In this document: positions 6,629-13,429 of the stretch, piece after piece
Numbering within the stretch: position 1 is the first letter of the stretch
Layout of the letters: the number at the start of each line of letters is the position of its first letter
Assembly: GCA_052388455.1 (NCBI GenBank)
Contig: JBQTIA010000047.1
Span: forward strand, 1 to 13,429
Length of the DNA stretch: 13,429 nt
From: CAZSNH01 sp052388455
GTDB lineage: Bacteria; Pseudomonadota; Alphaproteobacteria; Rhizobiales; Hyphomicrobiaceae
Direction: 5' to 3'
Notes under the pieces: generated by a model
Told to the model about the DNA's origin: nothing
What the model saw: the letters and a program-made list of their open reading frames with translations, nothing else
The model's database searches: none
Made by a program: the position numbers and the translations under genes

Positions 6629-8431
6629 ATGCCGGTCTACAGGATGTTGCGCGCGACGCTGGTCGGGTTTTACGCCCTGGTCGTCGGCCTCTTCGCGCTC
6701 GCTGTCATCGTCATGATGTGGCAGCTCGGGGCCGCCAAGACGCCGGTCGACCGCGCTTTTCGAACCCTGTCGCCCTCCGACCCTGTGTGCGCCAGCGCGG
6801 TTCCCCGAAGACTGCTCAAGATCGGCAACCGCGAGCGCTTCCTGAGCGACGGCTCGTGGGCCTGCTACTACCAGAGCCACAACAACCGGGCAGCCAACTA
6901 CGACGTCGCCGTTATCGAGTTCGGCGAAGACGGTCGGCTGCTGCTGCCGCAGCAGAAGACCGAGCTGCTCAACCGGCTGAAGGGGCAGAAGGCGATCGTG
7001 CCGGTGTTCGTCCACGGCTGGCGGCACGACGCCCGCGCCGGAAACCGCAACCTCGAGGATTTCCGCACCCTGCTCTCCTACATCGACCTCTATCGCCAGG
7101 AGCGGTGCGGCGCCCCGGACAACCCCGATCCCCGCTACTGCCAGCACAAGGTGATCGGCGTGTTCGCCGCCTGGCGGGGCGCCTCGGTGATCGAGGAGGA
7201 AACTCTCGACATGGGTCTCAGCCCGGCCAAGGAAGAGGAGTTCGCGTTCAAGGCCATTCCCGCCTATCTATCGTTCGGCGAGCGCAAGACCATGTCCGAC
7301 GGCCCGCTGGCGCGCGGGATTGGCAACGTGCTGCGCGAGATTTCCGATCAGCTCCGTTCGGAGGACGCAGGCATCGCCGAGCCGATGGCGCGCAACCGGA
7401 TGCTGATCAGCGGCCACAGCCTCGGCGCCAACATCATCCTCAACGCCTTCGGCGCCGAAATGGCCGCCAATCTGGTGAAGACCGGCCAGCACAACATCTC
7501 GGTCGTCGGATACCCGGAGCGCAAACAGCTCGTAACGCCGCCGGCCGGCGATCTCATCATGCTGCTCAACCCGGCGGCGGAAGCGGAGAAGTGGACAGCG
7601 CTGCAGCACGCGGCGCGCAAGACGGCCGGTGTCCCCGATTACGCCCAGACCAACGTCAAGTCCGCCTACATGTATTCGGACCGCCAGGGTCCGGTGATGA
7701 TGGCCTATACCAGCACCTGCGACTGGGGCGAGCTCACGAAAGACGACAGCCAGAAATGCGGCGGCGACATCATCGGCGACAAGGCCGACCGGCGACGCTG
7801 CGACTGGGCGACCTCGAAGGTGTTCCGCCTGTTCAAGAGCCTCGATTTAGGCCACTGGAAGCCGGAAGAGACGACAGCGCTCGGCCATTTGCTCGGCAAG
7901 GTGGCGGTGGAGACCGGCAAGGGTCTGCGCGTCGGCGCCACGCACGAGGCGGAAATCAACCGCTCGACTGAGATCGACACCAACTACTGGAATGCCGGCG
8001 CGCTGGCCACCGCACCCTGCGCGCGCGTCGACGGCATCTACGATCCGACCGAGATCGAGAGGAAATGCCGGCATCTGTGGGACTTGCGATTGCCGTTCGT
8101 GCCGGTCGCGGGCGAGACTCCGGTGCCCAACTGGCAGTTGCGCCGCGGCGTGTTCCGCGGCTGCTTCAACTCCGTCAATGCGGGTGCCTGCAAGGTCAAC
8201 GGCGTCCAGACCTGCCGCTTTTTCTATCCCGAGCTGACGACGACGCGCGATCCGTTCTGGAACGTCAGGGTGATCAACGACATCATCGCCGGGCACAACG
8301 CCGTGTTCCAGCATCACCTGTGGTGCGGCACCAATCAGTTCCTGCTCGACCGCACCGTGCTCAGCGGCCCGGGCCTGCCGCCCATCGGAAGCCCGTCATC
8401 GCCCGGACCGCCCTCTCAATGTCAGCCGTAG
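6629..8431 (+). CDS. Membrane-anchored Cys-rich alpha/beta hydrolase, unknown substrate
   Basis: It has 600 residues. A single N-terminal membrane helix (about 10-33), with arginines at 5 and 8 on its N-side, predicts an N-in, periplasmic C-terminal topology. The soluble part has alpha/beta-hydrolase marks: an oxyanion-type HGW (129-131) after a hydrophobic strand, and the nucleophile elbow GHSLG (262-266) with Ser264. The HNAVFQHH segment near the C-terminus is a plausible source of the catalytic histidine; the acid residue is not identifiable by eye. There are 14 cysteines after the membrane helix, ten of them beyond the hydrolase core, suggesting disulfides in an oxidising compartment. The start at 6629 has GGGGGAG 6 nt upstream; the frame is open further back, but that part looks non-coding. 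It is probably an esterase- or lipase-like family of unknown function. Its 3' end overlaps the convergent aminotransferase gene. Confidence 0.85.
   Translation: MPVYRMLRATLVGFYALVVGLFALAVIVMMWQLGAAKTPVDRAFRTLSPSDPVCASAVPRRLLKIGNRERFLSDGSWACYYQSHNNRAANYDVAVIEFGEDGRLLLPQQKTELLNRLKGQKAIVPVFVHGWRHDARAGNRNLEDFRTLLSYIDLYRQERCGAPDNPDPRYCQHKVIGVFAAWRGASVIEEETLDMGLSPAKEEEFAFKAIPAYLSFGERKTMSDGPLARGIGNVLREISDQLRSEDAGIAEPMARNRMLISGHSLGANIILNAFGAEMAANLVKTGQHNISVVGYPERKQLVTPPAGDLIMLLNPAAEAEKWTALQHAARKTAGVPDYAQTNVKSAYMYSDRQGPVMMAYTSTCDWGELTKDDSQKCGGDIIGDKADRRRCDWATSKVFRLFKSLDLGHWKPEETTALGHLLGKVAVETGKGLRVGATHEAEINRSTEIDTNYWNAGALATAPCARVDGIYDPTEIERKCRHLWDLRLPFVPVAGETPVPNWQLRRGVFRGCFNSVNAGACKVNGVQTCRFFYPELTTTRDPFWNVRVINDIIAGHNAVFQHHLWCGTNQFLLDRTVLSGPGLPPIGSPSSPGPPSQCQP
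8361..8431. other. 71-bp tail-to-tail coding overlap of hydrolase and aminotransferase
   Basis: The hydrolase stop (TAG 8429-8431, plus strand) lies beyond the aminotransferase stop (TGA read from 8363-8361, minus strand), so the last 23-24 codons of each gene share the same DNA in opposite directions. Neither tail carries a recognisable motif: the hydrolase ends in a Gly/Pro/Ser-rich segment and the aminotransferase ends within its last helix and a short extension. No space remains for an ordinary terminator between them. Confidence 0.8.
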
Positions 8432-9569
8432 CGCCGGCGTAGGAAAAGCGCAGATAGCGGTGGCCGCGGGCCTCGTCGAAGTCGAGCCCCGGGGTGGCGG
8501 CGATGCCGGCCTCTTCGAGCAGCCGGCCGGCCAATTGGCGGCTGTCCTCGGTCAGGTGGGCGACATCGGCGTAGACGTAGAAGGCGCCGTCGGCCGGGGC
8601 CAGCCGGTCGAGCCCCATCGCAGGCAGCGCGGCGAGCAGGATGTCGCGGTTGGCGGCATAGGTCCGCCGATTGCGCTCCAATTCCTCGATGCCGTCGAAG
8701 GCCCCGAGTGCCGCGACCTGCGAGACGGCGGGCGGCGCGATGAAAAAATTCTGCGCCAGCCGCTCGATCGTGCGCACGAGACCCGGCGGGACCACCATCC
8801 AGCCGACCCGCCAGCCGGTCATCGAAAAGTACTTCGAGAAGCTGTTGATCACGATCGCCTGGTCGGAGCTGGCGAGCGCCGTCTCCGCCACGGCCCCGTA
8901 GGTGAGACCGTGGTAAATCTCGTCGGAGATGAACCACATCGCGCGCGACCGGCAGAACGCGGTCAGGGCGGCGAGCCGCTCCGGCTCCAGCAGCGTGCCG
9001 GTCGGATTGGCGGGACTGGCCACCAAAAGCCCGTCGAGGGAACCGGGAATGGCCGACAGAGCCTCGACGGTCGGCATCCAGCACGACTGCGGCCCGGTTT
9101 CCACAGGCACGCTCCCGATGCCGAGAGCCGCAAGAATGTGGCGGTAGCAGGGATAGCCCGGCGAGGGCAGCGCCACCCGCTGTCCGACGTCGAACAGCGC
9201 CAGGAATGCCAGCAGGAACGCCGCCGAGGATCCCGTGGTGACGACGACCCGCTCCGTCGCAACCTCGACGCCGTAGCGCTCGCGATAGTGCCGCGCGATG
9301 CGGTCCCTGAGCGGGTCGAGCCCGAGAGCGAGCGTGTAGCCGAGCGTATCGCGGTCCAGCGTGCGGCGCACCGCGTCGAGCGCCGCACGCGGCGCCGGGG
9401 TCGCCGGCTGGCCGACCTCCATATGGCAGATGGCCCGGCCCGACGCTTCGAAGGCGGCGGCGGCGCGCATCACGTCCATCACCATGAAACCGGCAATGTC
9501 GCTGCGCCGCGCCGGAGGCCGCGCAAGTCCGCCAGTTGCGATGGCTTCTTCCGGTTTTTTCAACGCCAT
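8361..9569 (-). CDS. PLP-dependent aminotransferase, class I/II
   Basis: A fold-type I aminotransferase that transfers an amino group from an amino acid to a keto acid through pyridoxal phosphate, presumably in the cytosol. Its 402 residues are a normal length. Landmarks are Gly113-Ser114-Ser115 in the phosphate-binding turn, Asn188 in SPANPTG, Asp216 in ISDEIYH (pyridine nitrogen), the Schiff-base lysine Lys246 in NSFSKYFSM, Arg254 in GWRVGW, and the substrate-carboxylate arginine Arg374 in RYLRFSYAG. All key residues are present. The overall type resembles the aspartate/aromatic/alanine-like group (AspC/AvtA-like), but substrate cannot be assigned. The start at 9569 (MALKKPEE) is chosen because AGGA lies 6 nt upstream; in-frame ATGs at 9602 and 9614 are possible and would add 11 or 15 residues. 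It is divergent from the M48 protease gene. Confidence 0.9.
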   Translation of the reverse strand: MALKKPEEAIATGGLARPPARRSDIAGFMVMDVMRAAAAFEASGRAICHMEVGQPATPAPRAALDAVRRTLDRDTLGYTLALGLDPLRDRIARHYRERYGVEVATERVVVTTGSSAAFLLAFLALFDVGQRVALPSPGYPCYRHILAALGIGSVPVETGPQSCWMPTVEALSAIPGSLDGLLVASPANPTGTLLEPERLAALTAFCRSRAMWFISDEIYHGLTYGAVAETALASSDQAIVINSFSKYFSMTGWRVGWMVVPPGLVRTIERLAQNFFIAPPAVSQVAALGAFDGIEELERNRRTYAANRDILLAALPAMGLDRLAPADGAFYVYADVAHLTEDSRQLAGRLLEEAGIAATPGLDFDEARGHRYLRFSYAGATADIERAVRAMTGFRWAAGPGR

Positions 9570-9746
9570 GTCCCGTCCTGTCGGGCGACTCGAAGCAGCC
9601 ATTGGCCGCGCCATGGTGCTGCCCCAATCGGACGAGCAAATCCAGCTGACATTAACGGTCAGGCTGTCAGCGCCGGCCGTCCCCGGCCGAACCCTGCATC
9701 GAACCCGGCAAGGCGAGGAACGGGCAGCAGGATTCGACGGCGTGCC

Positions 9747-9780
9747 TTGCGTTGACGGATCAACCCTCCCTATCTACGCT
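9747..9780 (+). promoter_or_regulatory. Candidate sigma70-type promoter for the M48 protease gene
   Basis: TTGCGT (9747-9752) and CTATCT (9770-9775) are separated by 17 bp and resemble the alphaproteobacterial housekeeping pattern (TTGAC-type -35, CTATAT-type -10). An overlapping alternative is TTGACG (9752-9757) with TACGCT (9775-9780), also 17 bp apart. Transcription would begin about 70 nt before the ATG at 9856. This is inferred from sequence likeness only. Confidence 0.45.
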
Positions 9781-9855
9781 TCGCGAAAACTTCCAGCTGC
9801 GTGAGGCCGGCAGGGCGGCCCCGCACCCTGAGCGAACTTCGAAGGACGGCCTCGC

Positions 9856-11220
9856 ATGGTCCGCCATATATCGGCTGCACTGACGGCATTCGTGCTCTGC
9901 GTCCTCGCCGCGTCGGCGGCTTCGGCGCAGAGCCTGCCGCTGATCCGAGACTCAGAGATCGAGGGGTTGCTCAACGACTACGCGCAGCCGGTCTTCCGGG
10001 CCGCGGGCCTGGGCCAGGGCCGCGTTTCCGTGCGCATCGTGCGCAATGACAATTTCAACGCCTTCGTCGTCGACGGCCGCAACGTGTTCATCCACACCGG
10101 CGCGCTGCTCGCCGCCAAGACACCCAACGAAGTCATCGGCGTTCTTGCGCACGAAGCAGGGCATATCGCCGGCGGCCATCTTGCGGCGCTGCGCACCCGC
10201 ATCTCCCGTGACCAGACCCGCGCCCTCATCTCGCAGATCCTTGGCATCGGACTAATGGTGGCCGGCGGCGCCACCGGACAGGACGACCTCGGCGGCGCCG
10301 GGCAGGGCGTGCTCTACGGCGGCCAGGAGCTGATCATGCGCAGCCTGACCGCCGAGCGGCGCTCGCAGGAATCGGCTGCCGATCAGGCCGGACTCAAATA
10401 CCTCAATGCGACCGGCCAGTCGGGCATGGGGATGCTGGAGACCTTCGAGCGGTTCGCCCAGCAGGAGTACATCTCGGATGCCCACAAGGATGCATTCGTG
10501 CGCACCCATCCGGTGGCCACCGACCGCTTGGCGCGGCTGCGTCAGCTGGTGGAATCCAGTCCCTATTTCACCGTCAACGACAAGCCGGAGCTGCAGTACC
10601 GGCACGACATGATGCGCGCCAAGCTGTCCGGATACATCGAGAACCCGGCGACGGTCTTCAACCGCTATCCCAGCAGCGACAACTCGATCCCCGCGCGCTA
10701 CGCCCGCGCCGTCGCCCGCTTCCGACGGGGCGGCCAGGGGGCGCTGGAAGCGGCCACCGCCGAGATCGACGCGCTGATCAGAGAACGGCCGACAAACCCC
10801 TACTTCTGGGAGGTCAAGGGCGACTTCCTGCAGAAGTCCGGCCGTTCGGCCGAGGCCATCCCTCCCCTGCGCAAGTCGTTGCAGCTCGCCGGCGGGGAAT
10901 CGCCGCTGGTCAGCGTGCAACTCGCCCAGTCGCTGCTGCAGACCAAGGACCAGCGCAGCCTCGACGAGGCGATCGACCTGCTGCGCAAGGCGATCGCCCG
11001 CGAGGGCGAGAACGCCGTCGCCTACAACATGCTGGGGCAGGCCTACTACGACAAGGGCCTGCTGCCGCAATCGGAGCTGGCGCGGGCGCAGGGCCTGTTC
11101 TATTTCGGAGCCGTCAAACAGGCGCAGGATTTCGCCAAGCGCGCCCAGACCGGGCTCAGGCCGGGGACGCCGGAATGGATCAAGGCCGACGACATCATCA
11201 ATTACAAGCCGCAGACGTGA
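9856..11220 (+). CDS. M48-family periplasmic metalloprotease with TPR-like repeats (BepA/YfgC-like)
   Basis: A 454-residue secreted zinc metalloprotease. The signal peptide spans about 1-24 with a likely cut after ASA before QSLP. The M48 peptidase domain spans about 30-220 and has the zinc motif HEAGH at 99-103 (His99, catalytic Glu100, His103) and the third ligand Glu172 in SQESAADQAGL. A helical hydrophobic stretch (ISQILGIGLMVAGG, about 125-138) follows the active-site helix, as in BepA-type proteins. The C-terminal part (about 280-430) is made of TPR-like helical pairs, for example AEAIPPLRKSLQLA and DEAIDLLRKAIARE. By family, it should act in outer-membrane protein assembly and quality control. 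GAAGGA lies 9 nt before the ATG. It is the first gene of a co-directional series, 81 bp upstream of the DsbA-like gene, which fits a shared envelope-folding role. Confidence 0.92.
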   Translation: MVRHISAALTAFVLCVLAASAASAQSLPLIRDSEIEGLLNDYAQPVFRAAGLGQGRVSVRIVRNDNFNAFVVDGRNVFIHTGALLAAKTPNEVIGVLAHEAGHIAGGHLAALRTRISRDQTRALISQILGIGLMVAGGATGQDDLGGAGQGVLYGGQELIMRSLTAERRSQESAADQAGLKYLNATGQSGMGMLETFERFAQQEYISDAHKDAFVRTHPVATDRLARLRQLVESSPYFTVNDKPELQYRHDMMRAKLSGYIENPATVFNRYPSSDNSIPARYARAVARFRRGGQGALEAATAEIDALIRERPTNPYFWEVKGDFLQKSGRSAEAIPPLRKSLQLAGGESPLVSVQLAQSLLQTKDQRSLDEAIDLLRKAIAREGENAVAYNMLGQAYYDKGLLPQSELARAQGLFYFGAVKQAQDFAKRAQTGLRPGTPEWIKADDIINYKPQT

Positions 11221-11301
11221 CGCCAGAACCTAGTTTCCCCAACCCTTAACCCGCCGCCGGGTGCAGCCCCATGCGCCCCGCCGTCTCGAAGAGGACCCCT
11301 C

Positions 11302-12186
11302 ATGCCGCCGAATGACAACGAAGCGCCCAAGACCCTGGTGGGCGGGCGCCGCGGAGCGGTTGCGATCGCCGCGGCGCTGCTGGTCGGCGGGCTCGCGATC
11401 GTCGGGCTCGACCGGCTGGTCGTGACCGGAAGCGGGGACGGCAAGACGGGCGTCGCCGAATTGGCAGCCGGCGGTCCGGCCGTTGCCGCCGACGCCTCCA
11501 GCTTCAGCGATCCGCAAAAGCGCGACATCGAAAAAATCGTCAAGGACTACCTGCTCGCCAATCCGGAAATCTTCCTCGAGGTGCAGGGCGCTCTCGAAGC
11601 CAAGATGGAGAAGGAGCAGTCGGAGAAGTTCAAGGCCGCGATCGCCGAGAATGCCAAGGAGATCTACCGCCACCCGAACGCGGCCGTGGCCGGCAACCCG
11701 AACGGCGACATCACCATCGTCGAGTTTTTCGATTACAACTGCGGCTACTGCAAACGCGCCTTCGAAGACGTCGCCAAGCTGGTCGAAAAGGACAAAACCG
11801 TACGAGTCGTCTTCGCCGAGCTGCCGATCATCCGCGACGAAAGCGAGCCCGTCTCGCGCATCGCGCTGGCCGCCCGCCTGCAGGGCAAATACTGGGAGGT
11901 GCACCGCGAGCTGATCGCCACCAAGGGTCTCGTCAACGAGGCGGTGGCATTGAAGATCGCGGAAAAGGCCGGCCTCGACATGACGCGGCTGAAAGCCGAC
12001 ATGAATTCCGACGACATCAAAAACGAGCTCGAACGCGTGAAATCGCTGGCCAAGAAGATGGGAATCAACGGCACGCCGCACTTCCTGGTCGGCGACCGGA
12101 CGGTCGGCGGCGCGCCCGAAAACCTGTTCGAACTGCTCGAAGCGCATGTGGCGGAGCTGCGCAAGAGCGGATGCAGCTACTGCTGA
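11302..12186 (+). CDS. Membrane-anchored DsbA/ScsC-like thiol:disulfide protein
   Basis: It has 294 residues. A membrane or signal-anchor helix lies at about 19-36 (AVAIAAALLVGGLAIVGL) without a clear cleavage site. A short linker is followed by a ScsC_N-type helical region (about 70-125, DPQKRDIEKIVKDYLLANPE onward), which drives oligomerisation in Proteus ScsC, and then a thioredoxin-fold DsbA domain (about 130-285). The active site is Cys147-Gly-Tyr-Cys150, with the cis-proline loop GTP (Pro259). It probably oxidises or isomerises disulfides in periplasmic proteins. The protein ends with a second CxxC, Cys291-Ser-Tyr-Cys294, as its last four residues. AGAGGA lies about 7 nt before the ATG. 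It sits between the M48 protease and aroQ; 153 bp containing a stem-loop follow it. Confidence 0.9.
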   Translation: MPPNDNEAPKTLVGGRRGAVAIAAALLVGGLAIVGLDRLVVTGSGDGKTGVAELAAGGPAVAADASSFSDPQKRDIEKIVKDYLLANPEIFLEVQGALEAKMEKEQSEKFKAAIAENAKEIYRHPNAAVAGNPNGDITIVEFFDYNCGYCKRAFEDVAKLVEKDKTVRVVFAELPIIRDESEPVSRIALAARLQGKYWEVHRELIATKGLVNEAVALKIAEKAGLDMTRLKADMNSDDIKNELERVKSLAKKMGINGTPHFLVGDRTVGGAPENLFELLEAHVAELRKSGCSYC

Positions 12187-12195
12187 GCCGGAGAC

Positions 12196-12252
12196 GACAG
12201 GGGAAACTTCAGTTCGGGGGCGGAGCGGCCGGATGCGGCTCCGTCCCCTGTC
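12196..12252 (+). terminator. Compound stem-loop between the DsbA-like gene and aroQ
   Basis: GACAGGGGA (12196-12204) pairs exactly with TCCCCTGTC (12244-12252), and CGGAGC (12221-12226) pairs with GCTCCG (12238-12243) inside it. Alternatively, the G-run 12216-12220 can pair with 12244-12248 to give an 11-bp stem with one G-T pair. It starts 9 nt after the upstream stop codon. There is no T tract, so it is called a possible terminator or mRNA-processing structure. Confidence 0.4.
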
Positions 12253-12339
12253 CCCTCGCCACTCATCTTTCGCAGATGCGAGAAAGCTGTTAGAGGGTCC
12301 GCCCAGCGATCATCATCCCGCCTCCCGACCGACCGACCG

Positions 12340-12798
12340 ATGCCCAAGCCGATCTACGTCCTCAACGGTCCCAACCTGAATATGCTCGGCCGCCGGGAGC
12401 CGGAGGTGTATGGGCGCGACACGCTCGACGATCTGGCCGGCCGCACGACCAAGGCGGCTGCCGCCCGCGGGCAAACAATCGATTTTCGCCAGTCGAATCA
12501 TGAGGGTGAGCTGGTAACCTGGGTCCAGGAGGCCCGCGATCGGGCGGCTGGCCTGATTGTCAACGCCGGGGCCTTCACGCATACCTCTGTGGCCTTGCTC
12601 GACGCGCTGCAGGCCGCCGGGCTGCCGGTCATCGAGGTTCACCTGTCGAACATTTTCCGCCGCGAGTCCTTCCGACATCATTCATACGTGTCGATGGCCG
12701 CGCAGGGGGTGATCTGCGGACTGGGGGCCAAGGGCTACGAGCTGGCGGTGGACGCGATGGCCGACATCCTTGAAAAGCAGAGCCGTGGGCAAGCATAA
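12340..12798 (+). CDS. aroQ: Type II 3-dehydroquinate dehydratase
   Basis: It catalyses 3-dehydroquinate to 3-dehydroshikimate, the third step of the shikimate pathway, in the cytosol; the enzyme is normally a dodecamer of small subunits. Its 152 residues match the family length. Motifs: NGPNLNMLGRREPEVYG (9-25) with catalytic Tyr24 and Arg19 on the flexible loop; QSNHEGELV (51-59); NAGAFTHTS (75-83) with Asn75 and His81; and EVHLSN (99-104) with catalytic His101, then substrate-binding Arg112. The start is fixed by the conserved N-terminus, but no Shine-Dalgarno is present: the ATG is preceded by a run of GACC units (about 12326-12339). A weak promoter-like pair (TTTCGC 12268-12273, TTAGAG 12290-12295, 16 bp apart) could serve it. 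It lies 43 bp upstream of accB, so co-transcription is likely. Confidence 0.96.
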   Translation: MPKPIYVLNGPNLNMLGRREPEVYGRDTLDDLAGRTTKAAAARGQTIDFRQSNHEGELVTWVQEARDRAAGLIVNAGAFTHTSVALLDALQAAGLPVIEVHLSNIFRRESFRHHSYVSMAAQGVICGLGAKGYELAVDAMADILEKQSRGQA

Positions 12799-12841
12799 GC
12801 GCAAAGCCGGAAAACGGCCGAAGCAGAAGGGACGACGACGT

Positions 12842-13375
12842 ATGACGGCGAAAGACGAGGCCGACAAGCCCGGACACGACAAGGCCGGAGCCGAGAAGAG
12901 CGGACCCGAGCAGCAGCTCATTCGGGAGCTGGCCGATATTCTGACCAGTACCGGCTTGAGTGAAATCGAGCTGGAGCGCAGCGGCCTCAAGATCCGCGTG
13001 GCGCGGACGTTGACCATCGCCGCCGCCGCGCCGATTGCCCATGCCACCGCTCCCGTGGCAGGGCCCGCTCCCATGCCGTCCTCCGGACCGGGCGGCGGCA
13101 AGTCCGAAGCGCCGGCCGCCGGCGCCGATCCGGCCAAGCATCCGGGTGCCGTCAAATCTCCGATGGTGGGCACAGCCTATCGATCGCCCGAGCCGGCCGC
13201 CGCCACCTTCATCGAGGTCGGGTCGAAGGTGGCGCAGGGCCAGACGCTGCTGATCATCGAAGCCATGAAGACGATGAACCAGATCCCCTCGACCAAGGCC
13301 GGCACCGTCACCGCCATTCTGTTCGAGAACGGCCAGCCGGTCGAATACGGCGAGCCGCTGGTGATTGTGGAGTGA
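12842..13375 (+). CDS. accB: Biotin carboxyl carrier protein of acetyl-CoA carboxylase
   Basis: It carries biotin between the biotin carboxylase and carboxyltransferase parts of acetyl-CoA carboxylase in the first step of fatty-acid synthesis. It has 177 residues: a charged N-terminus, a helical segment that contacts biotin carboxylase (about 23-56, EQQLIRELADILTSTGLSEI onward), an Ala/Pro-rich flexible linker (about 60-100), and a biotinyl domain (about 102-177). The biotin attachment site is Lys143 in EAMKTMNQI. The preceding PMVGTAYRSPEPAAATFIEVG (107-127) matches the usual start of the domain. The start at 12842 has AAGGGA about 10 nt upstream. The frame extends back to an ATG at 12770 inside aroQ, but the added Lys/Arg-rich residues are not family-like. 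accC would be expected immediately to the right of the window. Confidence 0.95.
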   Translation: MTAKDEADKPGHDKAGAEKSGPEQQLIRELADILTSTGLSEIELERSGLKIRVARTLTIAAAAPIAHATAPVAGPAPMPSSGPGGGKSEAPAAGADPAKHPGAVKSPMVGTAYRSPEPAAATFIEVGSKVAQGQTLLIIEAMKTMNQIPSTKAGTVTAILFENGQPVEYGEPLVIVE

Positions 13376-13393
13376 AGGGCGGGTCGTGAAGGG

Positions 13394-13429
13394 GTGAGTG
13401 GTGAGTGGTGAGTGGTGAGTGGTGAGTGG
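13394..13429. repeat. 7-bp tandem repeat (GTGAGTG)n running off the window
   Basis: Five perfect copies of GTGAGTG (13394-13400, 13401-13407, 13408-13414, 13415-13421, 13422-13428) and the first base of a sixth are present, starting 18 bp after the accB stop codon. The total number is unknown because the window ends inside the array. The unit length is not a multiple of three, so the array is not expected to be coding. Confidence 0.9.

Noticed and set aside
6367..7971. 534-codon plus-strand frame overlapping the hydrolase
   Set aside because: It is the wrong frame of the hydrolase gene: no motifs, extreme Arg/Gly/Pro content, and no ribosome site at its start.
8460..9755. 431-codon plus-strand frame opposite the aminotransferase
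   Set aside because: It is antisense to a gene with complete PLP-enzyme motifs; its translation is low-complexity and unlike any family.
10252..11070. 272-codon minus-strand frame opposite the M48 protease
   Set aside because: It is a shadow frame; the plus strand carries the signal peptide, HEAGH and TPR-like repeats.
12770..12841. Upstream start for accB inside aroQ
   Set aside because: It adds a Lys/Arg-rich stretch foreign to the family, while the ATG at 12842 has a proper AAGGGA upstream.

Overview
The window is GC-rich chromosomal DNA from an alphaproteobacterium, most likely of the order Hyphomicrobiales (Rhizobiales). This rests on three things: the gene order (mrcA, amiC and a divergent rne; then an M48 protease, a DsbA-like protein, aroQ and accB), an RNase E with a long acidic insertion in its S1 domain and a C-terminal GWW tail, and strong G/C preference at third codon positions. 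The genus cannot be told from what is visible. Everything clearly identifiable is chromosomal housekeeping. I saw no phage, insertion sequence, CRISPR array, tRNA, rRNA or defence genes.

Left part (1-6071): cell-wall and RNA-turnover genes. The minus strand carries the start of a class A penicillin-binding protein (mrcA-type, runs off the left edge) and, upstream of it, an N-acetylmuramoyl-L-alanine amidase (amiC-type, 414-1868). A 963-bp non-coding stretch (1869-2831) separates amiC from the divergent rne (2832-6071), the scaffold endonuclease of the RNA degradosome. Its rne-proximal part holds several short perfect hairpins that could belong to an autoregulated rne leader.

Middle part (6072-9855): rne is followed by a 557-bp stretch with strong stem-loops and a possible 62-codon minus-strand ORF. 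Next comes a membrane-anchored, cysteine-rich alpha/beta hydrolase of unknown substrate (6629-8431). It runs tail-to-tail into a class I/II PLP-dependent aminotransferase on the minus strand (8361-9569), and their 3' coding ends overlap by 71 bp. A divergent 286-bp spacer holds a plausible sigma70-type promoter for the next gene.

Right part (9856-13429): a co-directional plus-strand series. It consists of a secreted M48 metalloprotease with TPR-like repeats, a membrane-anchored ScsC/DsbA-like thiol-disulfide protein with an extra C-terminal CxxC, AroQ (type II dehydroquinase, shikimate pathway), and AccB (biotin carboxyl carrier protein), which is normally followed by accC. The first two products probably act in envelope protein quality control and the last two in central biosynthesis. 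The window ends inside a 7-bp tandem repeat just after accB.

No new multi-gene system is evident. The items most worth a second look are the rne leader, the uncharacterised Cys-rich hydrolase with its overlapping 3' end, the C-terminal CxxC of the DsbA-like protein, the stem-loop region after rne with its candidate small protein, and the terminal heptamer array.
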